A stretch of DNA of 44,223 nucleotides from Prevotella sp. (GTDB lineage: Bacteria > Bacteroidota > Bacteroidia > Bacteroidales > Bacteroidaceae). The stretch lies in the NCBI GenBank assembly GCA_018385335.1, contig JAHAZN010000015.1:1-44223 (forward strand), in the 5' to 3' direction. The notes under the pieces were generated by a model. That model made no database searches. It was not told the DNA's origin and saw only the letters and a program-made list of their open reading frames with translations. This document shows positions 1 through 6,676 of this stretch, one piece after another (positions within the stretch are counted from its first letter, which is position 1; each line of letters begins with the position of its first letter). Made by a program: the position numbers and the translations under genes.

Positions 1-399
1 CCTGACACCAAGGAGACCATCAAGGCCGATGAAGGGCATGTGCTCTATCGCTTGGCTTATAACAAGACGAGCGACCAGACGGGACTGGGCTTCTATCTCG
101 GTGTGGCTACAGTGGATGAAGTGAAACACACAGATGGTTCCTATATCAACACCACGCCCGGCAAGGCTTATCTCGATGTATTGAAGACTGACGTAGTGAC
201 CTCAGAGGGTGCAGCCGCCTATGGCTTCCTGTTCACCGAGGAGGAGAATGTCACGGGCATCGAGTGTGTCACCATCAGCAACGTGTCCGGGCGTGGTGAG
301 CGTAATCATGAAGGCATCCACGACCTCACGGGGCGCAAGGTAGCCAACCCCACCAAGGGTCTGTATATCATCAACAACAAGAAGGTAGTAATCAAATAA
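1..399 (+). CDS. C-terminal end of an exported/surface protein (partial, 5' end outside window)
   Basis: The reading frame is open from base 1, so this is the 3' end of a longer gene; 132 residues are visible. The last ~28 residues (GIHDLTGRKV ... KGLYIINNKKVVIK) resemble the C-terminal sorting tail of type IX secretion cargo: a short 'D-x-x-G-R-x-V' strand, then 'KGLYI-x-N-x-KK-V-x-K' at the very end. That is known for Bacteroidetes proteins exported across the outer membrane. The preceding ~100 residues look like a beta-rich domain that I cannot assign to a family. The catalytic or binding part must lie upstream, so the function is unknown. The tiny gene at 412 starts 12 bases downstream and is probably cotranscribed. 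Confidence is high for a real coding end and moderate for the sorting tail. Confidence 0.8.
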   Translation, partial: PDTKETIKADEGHVLYRLAYNKTSDQTGLGFYLGVATVDEVKHTDGSYINTTPGKAYLDVLKTDVVTSEGAAAYGFLFTEEENVTGIECVTISNVSGRGERNHEGIHDLTGRKVANPTKGLYIINNKKVVIK

Positions 400-411
400 A
401 CAAAGAGAACA

Positions 412-555
412 ATGAAAAAAGTATATATTCATCCCGAGATAATGGTTTTAGAGATTGAGGTAGAACAACCCCTTGCTTCATCGCCGGGCGTGTCGTTACC
501 CATCAAAGGTGGTACTGACATCCCTGAAGAGGATGACGAAGAACAGATGTTGTAA
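412..555 (+). CDS. Small acidic peptide gene, 47 aa, function unknown
   Basis: An ATG at 412, 12 bases after the stop of the surface-protein gene, opens a 47-residue frame ending in TAA at 553-555. The N-terminus (MKKVYIHPEIMVLEIEVEQP) has the layout I know from many short, mostly unannotated Bacteroidales peptides: MKK, aromatic, 'xP', then an amphipathic V/L/E stretch. A small-residue segment (LASSPGV) follows, then an acidic tail with EEDDEE near the end. There is no hydrophobic signal peptide and no cysteine. A perfect 16-bp hairpin begins 5 bases after the stop, which supports a real transcript end here. I cannot assign a function; a precursor peptide or a small partner of the upstream exported protein are both possible. 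Confidence 0.6.
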   Translation: MKKVYIHPEIMVLEIEVEQPLASSPGVSLPIKGGTDIPEEDDEEQML

Positions 556-560
556 CCATT

Positions 561-599
561 CATCCCATTGACAACCGGCAATCGGTTGTCAATGGGATG
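561..599 (+). terminator. Perfect 16-bp hairpin after the small peptide gene
   Basis: The arms 561-576 and 584-599 are perfectly complementary around a 7-base loop. The hairpin starts 5 bases after the stop at 555. There is no T-run on the plus side, so it is not a classic intrinsic terminator; it may instead protect the 3' end or act with Rho. Confidence 0.5.
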
Positions 600-637
600 G
601 TGGTAAACCACGTTCATCATCGGCAATCGATTATCAG

Positions 638-675
638 AAGAGGCTGCAAGGGGATAACGACCCTTGCAGCCTCTT
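638..675 (-). terminator. Perfect 15-bp hairpin downstream of metY
   Basis: Arms 638-652 and 661-675 pair perfectly around an 8-base loop, 33 bases beyond the metY stop on the minus strand. Neither flank has a strong T-run. Position and stem strength suggest the 3' end of the metY transcript. The symmetric stem could also stop the plus-strand transcript from the left. Confidence 0.5.
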
Positions 676-708
676 GTTCATTGAGCACGATATCTGTAAA
701 GTATCACA

Positions 709-1992
709 CTAAAGCCTGTCTAAGGCCTGACGGATGTCGTCGAGGATATCGTCAACATCCTCTATACCTACTGAGAGACGGATGAGGTCGGGAGCGACAC
801 CTGCCTCGCGCAACTGTTCATCGGAGAGCTGACGATGGGTGTGGCTGGCGGGATGGAGCACACAGGTGCGGGAGTCGGCCACATGGGTGACGATATTGAT
901 CATCTCTAAGGAGTCCATCCAACGGATGGCGGTAGCACGGTCGCCCTTCAGACCGAAAGCAATAACGCCACAGGTGCCCTGAGGCATGTACTTCTGTGCC
1001 AACGCATGGCTCTCATCATCTTCCAGTCCGGCATAATGCACCCAAGCCACACGCGGGTCGTCATGAAGGAACTGGGCAACACGCAGGGCATTGGCACAGT
1101 GCTGACGCATGCGGAGGGCGAGGGTCTCCAATCCGAGGTTGAGCAAGAAGGCGTTCTGCGGACCAGGGATAGAGCCGAGGTCGCGCATGAGCTGAGCAAC
1201 GAGTTTGGTGGTATAGCCCATCTTTCCGAATGCTTTGGTATAGGTGAGGCCATGGTAGGACTCATCGGGTGAGCAGAGACCTGGATATTTGTCGGCATAG
1301 TCGAGCCACGGGAAACGGCCACTGTCAACGACACAACCGCCTACCTGGGTGGCATGGCCATCCATATACTTGGTGGTGGAGTGGGTGACGATGTCGGCGC
1401 CCCACTCAAAAGGCCGGCAGTTGACGGGCGTAGCAAAGGTATTATCGATGACGAGGGGCACACCATGGGCATGGGCGATATGCGCGAAGCGCTCGATGTC
1501 GAACACCTTGCATCCGGGATTGGAGATGGTCTCACCAAAGACGAGCTTGGTGTTAGGACGGAAGGCTGCCTCGAGCTCAGCATCGGTAGCATCGGGACTA
1601 ACGAAGGTGCATGAGATGCCTAACTTCTTGAGGGTGACACCAAAGAGATTGAACGTACCGCCATAGATCTCATTAGAGGTGATGAAATGGTCGCCAGCCT
1701 CGCAGATGTTGAATACGGCATAGAAGTTGGCGGCCTGTCCACTGGAGGTGAGCACAGCCCCTACTCCACCCTCAAGGGCGCAGATCTTACGCGCCACGGC
1801 ATCGTTGGTGGGGTTGGCCAGACGGGTATAGAAATAACCCTCTTTCTCTAAATCGAAGAGACGAGCCATCTCTTCGCTGTTATCATACTTAAAGGTGGTA
1901 CTCTGGATGATGGGGAGCTCTATGGGCTCACCATTCTTAGGCTCCCAACCGGCATGGATGCAGAGGGAGCCGGGACGTAGTTGTTTAGCCAT
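709..1992 (-). CDS. metY: O-acetylhomoserine aminocarboxypropyltransferase (sulfhydrylase)
   Basis: This is a Cys/Met-metabolism PLP enzyme of 427 residues, the usual length for MetY. It makes homocysteine from O-acetylhomoserine and sulfide in methionine synthesis, in the cytoplasm. Visible family marks are YTRLANPTND (residues 55-64), the SSGQAA phosphate-binding turn (83-88), ETISNPG (154-160), VIDNTFATP (181-189) and the Schiff-base lysine in THSTTKYMDGH (K208). I chose the ATG at 1992 (MAKQLRPGS). The longer frame starting at 2025 begins inside the predicted -7 box at 2023-2030, so it cannot be translated from that promoter. The gene is transcribed alone, divergently from the receiver/PPDK fusion. 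Confidence 0.93.
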   Translation of the reverse strand: MAKQLRPGSLCIHAGWEPKNGEPIELPIIQSTTFKYDNSEEMARLFDLEKEGYFYTRLANPTNDAVARKICALEGGVGAVLTSSGQAANFYAVFNICEAGDHFITSNEIYGGTFNLFGVTLKKLGISCTFVSPDATDAELEAAFRPNTKLVFGETISNPGCKVFDIERFAHIAHAHGVPLVIDNTFATPVNCRPFEWGADIVTHSTTKYMDGHATQVGGCVVDSGRFPWLDYADKYPGLCSPDESYHGLTYTKAFGKMGYTTKLVAQLMRDLGSIPGPQNAFLLNLGLETLALRMRQHCANALRVAQFLHDDPRVAWVHYAGLEDDESHALAQKYMPQGTCGVIAFGLKGDRATAIRWMDSLEMINIVTHVADSRTCVLHPASHTHRQLSDEQLREAGVAPDLIRLSVGIEDVDDILDDIRQALDRL

Positions 1993-2022
1993 AAAAAATG
2001 ATAATGAATGATGTTTGGAGTG

Positions 2023-2030
2023 CAAACGTA
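2023..2030 (-). promoter_or_regulatory. Bacteroidetes -7 box for metY
   Basis: On the minus strand this reads TACGTTTG, matching TAnnTTTG, about 30 bases before the chosen metY start. A weak GTTG lies roughly 20 bases further upstream at the -33 position. Confidence 0.6.
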
Positions 2031-2073
2031 CACATTTTTCGGCATATATGCAACGACTTCGTGGGGTTTTTAT

Positions 2074-2081
2074 TACATTTG
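2074..2081 (+). promoter_or_regulatory. Bacteroidetes -7 box for the receiver/PPDK fusion gene
   Basis: TACATTTG matches TAnnTTTG and lies 25 bases before the ATG at 2107. It supports that start over the in-frame ATG at 2008, which is upstream of the box. No clear -33 TTTG is seen. Confidence 0.6.
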
Positions 2082-2106
2082 CAGGCAGAGAAAATTATTC
2101 TTACCC

Positions 2107-5094
2107 ATGACACAGCAAGCAACCAACAATTGGAACACGTTCTATCTGAAAGACGTATCGTTTGTCAATCTGATGACACACCGCATCTTCAACGTGCTGA
2201 TAGTGGCCAACCCCTACGATGCTTTCATGCTGGAGGATGATGGTCGCGTGGACGAGAAGATCTTTGATGAGTATATGGACCTTGGTCTGCGCTATCCTCC
2301 TACCTTCACGCAGGTGAGCACCACAGAGGAGGCTAACGAGGTGCTGAAGTCAACGGCCATCGACCTGGTGATATGTATGCCGGGAAATGCTGACAACGAT
2401 GCATTTGACGTGGCAAGGGCGGTGAAGGCCGACTCGCCCGATATCCCCTGCGTGGTGCTCACACCTTTCTCACACGGTATCACGCGAAGGATGCAGGACG
2501 AAGACCTCTCGATGTTCGACTATGTGTTCTGCTGGCTGGGCAACACCAACCTCATCCTCTCTATCATCAAACTGATAGAGGACAAGATGAACATCGAACA
2601 TGACATCAGGGAGGCTGGCGTGCAGATGATACTGCTGGTGGAAGACAGCATCAGATTCTACAGTTCTATCCTACCCAACCTATATAACTATATCCTGCAG
2701 CAGAGCAAACGTTTCTCGACAGAGGCGCTCAACCCTCATGCTGCCGCACAGCGAAAGAGGGGAAGACCAAAGGTGGTGCTGGCACGCACTTACGAGGAGG
2801 CGATAGAGTTTTATGAGAGATACAAGGAGAACACACTGGGAGTGATTACCGACGTGAGGTTTCCCAAGGGGGGAGAGAAGGACCCTGAGGCCGGACTAAA
2901 ACTGCTGAAGGAGATAAGGAGGAGAGACGAGTATGTGCCACTCATCATGCAGAGTGCCGAAGAGGAGAACAGAGCAAAGGCGGAGAAGGAGGGGTTCAGG
3001 TTCGTGGACAAGAACTCGAAGACGATGAGCATCGACCTGCGCAACATCATGGAGGAGCACATGGGCTTCGGCGACTTTATCTTCAGAGACCCGAAGACAA
3101 GGGAGGAGATCATGCGTATCACATCGCTCAAAGAGCTGCAAGACAACATCTTCAAGATTCCCAACGACTCGATGCTCTACCATATCTCACGCAACCACAT
3201 GAGCCGATGGCTCTGCGCAAGGGCAATCTTCCCTGTGTCGGCCTTTCTGAAACATGTGACATGGCACAAACTGCAGGATGTGGATAAACACCGACAGATT
3301 ATCTTTGACGCCATCGTGCAATACCGCAGGATGAAAAACCTGGGTGTGGTGGCGGTGTTCGACAGAGGGAAGTTTGACGCCTACAGTCATTTCGCACGCA
3401 TCGGCGACGGATCGCTGGGAGGAAAAGGGCGCGGACTGGCCTTCCTGGACAATATCATCAAGAGGCATCCTGAATTTTGTGAATATGAGGGAGTGGAGGT
3501 ATGCATTCCGCGCACCGTGGTGCTGTGTACCGACTTCTTTGATGAGTTTATGGAGAAGAACAACCTCTACTCCATCGCGCTCAGCGATGCCTCGGACGAG
3601 GAGATATTGCAACACTTCCTCAAGGCACAGTTGCCCGACTCGCTCATCGCTGACTTCTTCACGTTCTTTGATGCTGTGAAATCGCCTATCGCCATCCGCT
3701 CGTCGTCGCTCTTGGAGGATGCACACTATCAGCCGTTTGCCGGCATCTACTCTACTTATATGATTCCTTATCTTGAGGACAAGTATGAGATGCTGAGGAT
3801 GCTGGCCTGCGCCATCAAGGGTGTGTATGCCTCGGTATTCTACAAGGACTCGAAGGCTTATATGACGGCGACAAGCAACGTGATAGACCAGGAGAAGATG
3901 GCGGTGATACTGCAGGAGGTGGTGGGAAAACAGTATGGCGACAGATACTATCCTAACTTCAGCGGTGTGCTGAGATCACTCAACTACTATCCCATAGGCG
4001 ACGAGAAGGCTGAAGAGGGTATCGCCAGCTTGGCTCTGGGACTGGGAAAGTATATCGTCGATGGAGGACAGACGCTAAGGGTGAGCCCTTATCACCCTAA
4101 CCAGGTGTTACAGACAAGCGAGATGGAGACGGCACTGAGGGAGACACAGACGAGATTTTATGCGCTGGACATGACTCATGTGGGCGACAATTTCAAAGTG
4201 GACGACGGATTCAATATCCTCAACCTAAGAGTGAAAGAGGCTGACAAAGATGGGTCGCTCAGATATATCGCATCGACCTTTGACCCTTATGACCAGGTGA
4301 TAAGAGACGGCATCTACGAGGGGGGAAGGAAGGTGATTACCTTCAGCAGCGTGCTGCAACATGGGGTATTCCCGCTGCCACAACTGCTGCAGATGGCACA
4401 GCAGTTTGGTGCCGAAGATATGAAACGACCGGTGGAGATAGAGTTTGCATGTAACATCAACGATGATAAGACGGGCACCTTCTATCTCTTGCAGATAAGA
4501 CCGATAGTGGATAGCAAACAGGTGCTCGACTGTGACCTCGATGCCATCGATGACAACAGCTGTCTGCTACGCTCCAACAGTTCGCTGGGGCACGGCATCA
4601 GCGAAGATGTGACCGATGTGGTGTATGTGAAGACGGGAGAGGACTACTCGGCGGCTAACAACCCTGCCATCGCCTGCGACATAGAACGTATCAACAGGCG
4701 TTTCCTCGACGAAGGAAAAAACTATGTGCTGATAGGACCAGGACGATGGGGGTCGAGCGACTATTGGTTGGGCATTCCGGTGAAATGGCCACACATCAGT
4801 GGAGCACGCGTCATCGTGGAGGCCGGACTGAAGAACTACCGAGTGGACCCCAGTCAGGGCACGCATTTCTTCCAGAACCTCACCTCGTTTGGCGTGGGCT
4901 ACTTCACCATCAACACTTATGCCAACGACGGTATCTTCCAACAGGAGGTGCTCGACAGCATGGAGGCGGTGACGGAGACGACCTATGTGCGCCATGTGCG
5001 CTTCGACCGACCGCTGAAGATCATGATGGACGGCAAGAAGCAGAAGGGTGTGGTGGTGATGCCAGATCAGTCGCCGTGCATCAACGAGAAATAG
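2107..5094 (+). CDS. Double receiver domain fused to PEP-synthase/PPDK ATP-binding domain, 995 aa
   Basis: Three parts can be read. Residues ~25-160 look like a receiver-fold domain (FNVLIVANP, DLVICMPG, PCVVLTPFS), but the acceptor Asp and conserved Lys are absent, so it is a pseudo-receiver. Residues ~173-318 form a receiver with all key positions: acidic pair E179/D180 (LLVED), acceptor D249 (VITDVRFP), S283 (MQSA) and K302 (FVDKNS). A ~25-residue charged insert (about 203-226) precedes the acceptor strand. Residues ~430-800 match the pyruvate-phosphate dikinase N-terminal ATP-binding domain: GGKGRGLAFL (438-447), IAIRSSSLLEDA (528-539), FAGIYSTY (544-551) and LLQIRPI (794-800). I do not see the swivelling phospho-histidine domain or the PEP/pyruvate barrel. 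The last ~195 residues include GPGRWGSSDYW (877-887) and are unassigned. It is often labelled phosphoenolpyruvate synthase, but it lacks the parts needed for that reaction; the real substrate is unknown. Confidence 0.85.
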   Translation: MTQQATNNWNTFYLKDVSFVNLMTHRIFNVLIVANPYDAFMLEDDGRVDEKIFDEYMDLGLRYPPTFTQVSTTEEANEVLKSTAIDLVICMPGNADNDAFDVARAVKADSPDIPCVVLTPFSHGITRRMQDEDLSMFDYVFCWLGNTNLILSIIKLIEDKMNIEHDIREAGVQMILLVEDSIRFYSSILPNLYNYILQQSKRFSTEALNPHAAAQRKRGRPKVVLARTYEEAIEFYERYKENTLGVITDVRFPKGGEKDPEAGLKLLKEIRRRDEYVPLIMQSAEEENRAKAEKEGFRFVDKNSKTMSIDLRNIMEEHMGFGDFIFRDPKTREEIMRITSLKELQDNIFKIPNDSMLYHISRNHMSRWLCARAIFPVSAFLKHVTWHKLQDVDKHRQIIFDAIVQYRRMKNLGVVAVFDRGKFDAYSHFARIGDGSLGGKGRGLAFLDNIIKRHPEFCEYEGVEVCIPRTVVLCTDFFDEFMEKNNLYSIALSDASDEEILQHFLKAQLPDSLIADFFTFFDAVKSPIAIRSSSLLEDAHYQPFAGIYSTYMIPYLEDKYEMLRMLACAIKGVYASVFYKDSKAYMTATSNVIDQEKMAVILQEVVGKQYGDRYYPNFSGVLRSLNYYPIGDEKAEEGIASLALGLGKYIVDGGQTLRVSPYHPNQVLQTSEMETALRETQTRFYALDMTHVGDNFKVDDGFNILNLRVKEADKDGSLRYIASTFDPYDQVIRDGIYEGGRKVITFSSVLQHGVFPLPQLLQMAQQFGAEDMKRPVEIEFACNINDDKTGTFYLLQIRPIVDSKQVLDCDLDAIDDNSCLLRSNSSLGHGISEDVTDVVYVKTGEDYSAANNPAIACDIERINRRFLDEGKNYVLIGPGRWGSSDYWLGIPVKWPHISGARVIVEAGLKNYRVDPSQGTHFFQNLTSFGVGYFTINTYANDGIFQQEVLDSMEAVTETTYVRHVRFDRPLKIMMDGKKQKGVVVMPDQSPCINEK

Positions 5095-6068
5095 GAACGC
5101 ACATCATCCCAGGTCTTAAAGGCGGCAGAACCAAATTCTATGCGGGTGCTCATAAAGCCTGTTGAACCATTGGCTGTGGTGGCATCGATGAGAAAATCGC
5201 CGTAGAGCAGGTCCTTGCGGTTGGTGAGGATGAGATGGTGATAGGAGGCGACACCAAAGGTCTCGAACACCCACTCCTGCCAACGGCTGCCATAGGTAAC
5301 ATCGTTGGCAGGCAGAGAGGCTACGAAATAGATGTCGTAGTGGTTGAGCAACTCCTCATAGGCTTTCTGAACACTTGGCAGCGGACGGCCCTCGCGCTCT
5401 ATGGTCTGCTCGATGCTGATGTAGAGCAACTCACGCTGACGCTGCGACTGGGCATCATCAATCCATCGCACCACTGGCAACACGCTATGCAGCAGGATGC
5501 TGTCGTTGAGACGATGCTCGCCATGGAAACGGAGGGCGGAGGGATAATGGGAGGAGAAGAGTGGGAAGGTGTGGACGGTGGGGTCTTCTATCCCAAAAAG
5601 TCCATAGACAAGGGCTGTCTCCTGATCCTTTCCTACAAAACACTGCTCCGTGGCCCACTGGTACTCGCTCTGCAACTGCTTGGTCATAAGAAACTCCTGC
5701 TGACCATCGGAACGGGGATTGAGAAAGGTGATTTTTCCCAACATATTGTTCTTCAAGATGGTCTGCCCCATCTCAAAGGCGGGGTTGACGAGGATGCGGT
5801 CGATGCCACGGAGGGTCTCGGCATACATGCCACCCATAGAGGTGGCGATGATGAGCGATGGATGCTCCTCTTCACATACACGACGAAGGAGGGCAAGGGC
5901 CTCGGAGGGATGGATGGGAAGGTCGGGAGCTATGATACGTGACTCGGGGAGGAGCTGACGAAGACTACTCACCGTGCCCGACTGACCGGAAGAGGCAAAA
6001 CCATGGACATAGAGTATGGTCTTGTCGCGCATCACATCGGGAAAGGAATGGGTGAAATGACTATCCAT
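5067..6068 (-). CDS. YqiA-like alpha/beta hydrolase fused to a degenerate 5'(3')-nucleotidase-like domain
   Basis: 333 residues from the ATG at 6068. Residues ~15-200 resemble small YqiA/YcfP-type esterases: ILYVHGFASSG (18-28), the nucleophile elbow ATSMGG with S77, and candidate acid and histidine in GIEDPTV (D162) and GEHRL (H185). Residues ~212-333 resemble type C pyrimidine 5'(3')-nucleotidases of the HAD superfamily: YDIYFVASLPAND, a 'LTNRKDLLYGDFLIDA' segment (281-296) and a terminal W-x-D-V region. The HAD DxD pair expected at the first strand is replaced by YISIEQT (216-222), so nucleotidase activity is unlikely. I chose 6068 because the upstream in-frame start at 6104 precedes the likely -7 box. 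The 3' end overlaps the convergent fusion gene by 28 bases. The fusion call rests on my motif reading only. Confidence 0.75.
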   Translation of the reverse strand: MDSHFTHSFPDVMRDKTILYVHGFASSGQSGTVSSLRQLLPESRIIAPDLPIHPSEALALLRRVCEEEHPSLIIATSMGGMYAETLRGIDRILVNPAFEMGQTILKNNMLGKITFLNPRSDGQQEFLMTKQLQSEYQWATEQCFVGKDQETALVYGLFGIEDPTVHTFPLFSSHYPSALRFHGEHRLNDSILLHSVLPVVRWIDDAQSQRQRELLYISIEQTIEREGRPLPSVQKAYEELLNHYDIYFVASLPANDVTYGSRWQEWVFETFGVASYHHLILTNRKDLLYGDFLIDATTANGSTGFMSTRIEFGSAAFKTWDDVRSYFSLMHGD

Positions 6069-6093
6069 AATAGGGTTTTTGATGATTTGGCAG

Positions 6094-6101
6094 CGAAGAT
6101 A
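6094..6101 (-). promoter_or_regulatory. Possible -7 box for the hydrolase gene
   Basis: The minus strand reads TATCTTCG, one base off TAnnTTTG, 25 bases upstream of the ATG at 6068. It lies back to back with the bcp promoter. Confidence 0.4.
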
Positions 6102-6123
6102 CACATTTTTCGGTGAAATGAAT

Positions 6124-6131
6124 TATCTTTG
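6124..6131 (+). promoter_or_regulatory. Bacteroidetes -7 box for bcp and the pectinesterase
   Basis: TATCTTTG fits TAnnTTTG and leaves a leader of roughly 65 bases before the bcp ATG at 6202. Confidence 0.6.
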
Positions 6132-6201
6132 CATGGGCTTCTTAGAAAAAAAGAGGAACAACAGACTAAGGAACTTTTCAACTAATCAATAACTATATAC
6201 T

Positions 6202-6675
6202 ATGAACATAGGTGACAGAATACCGGAGATACTGGGTGTTGACCAACATGGCAACGAACTGAAAGCAAGTGATTTTAAGGGCAAGAAACTGGTGCTCTAC
6301 AGTTATCCCAAGGCCAACACAAGCGGATGCACGGCAGAGGCTTGTTCGCTGCAGCAACACAAGAACGAGCTGGAGGCTGAGGGCTATGCCATCATCGGCG
6401 TGAGCAAAGACAAGCAGGAGCTGCAGAAGAAGTTTGCTGACAACTATCAGTTAGACTTCCCGCTGATTGCTGATACGGAGACGACGCTCCTGCAACAACT
6501 GGGATGCTGGGGAGAGAAGGTGGCCTGCGGAAGAAGGACCATAGGTACGCTGCGTACGACTTATCTCATTGATGAGGAGGGAAAGATAGAGAAAATCTTC
6601 ACGCCCAAGGAGATCAAGACAAAGATTCACGCTGAGCAGATTCTCGACTATATCCGAAAGGTGACAAACGAATGA
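6202..6675 (+). CDS. bcp: Thioredoxin-dependent peroxiredoxin, Bcp/PrxQ type
   Basis: 157 residues, the usual Bcp length. It reduces hydrogen peroxide and organic peroxides in the cytoplasm, with thioredoxin as reductant. The thioredoxin-fold motif PKANTSGCTAEACSL (residues 36-50) carries the peroxidatic Cys C43 and a second Cys C48 five residues on, as in two-cysteine PrxQ proteins. The canonical motif has P-G-C-T; here it is S-G-C-T. A FxLxxD-type strand (LDFPLIADTE) and RTTYLIDEEGKI follow as expected. The stop is separated from the next ATG by one base, so the pectinesterase is almost certainly cotranscribed, although the two functions have no obvious link. Confidence 0.93.
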   Translation: MNIGDRIPEILGVDQHGNELKASDFKGKKLVLYSYPKANTSGCTAEACSLQQHKNELEAEGYAIIGVSKDKQELQKKFADNYQLDFPLIADTETTLLQQLGCWGEKVACGRRTIGTLRTTYLIDEEGKIEKIFTPKEIKTKIHAEQILDYIRKVTNE

Positions 6676-6676
6676 C

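Noticed and set aside
3187..3726. 179-residue open frame on the minus strand
   Set aside because: Antisense to the PPDK-N part of the fusion gene, without a start region or family match.
5235..5942. 235-residue open frame on the plus strand inside the hydrolase gene
   Set aside because: It is the antisense of a gene with clear hydrolase motifs, has a low-complexity Gly/Asp-rich composition and no family features; it is a shadow frame.
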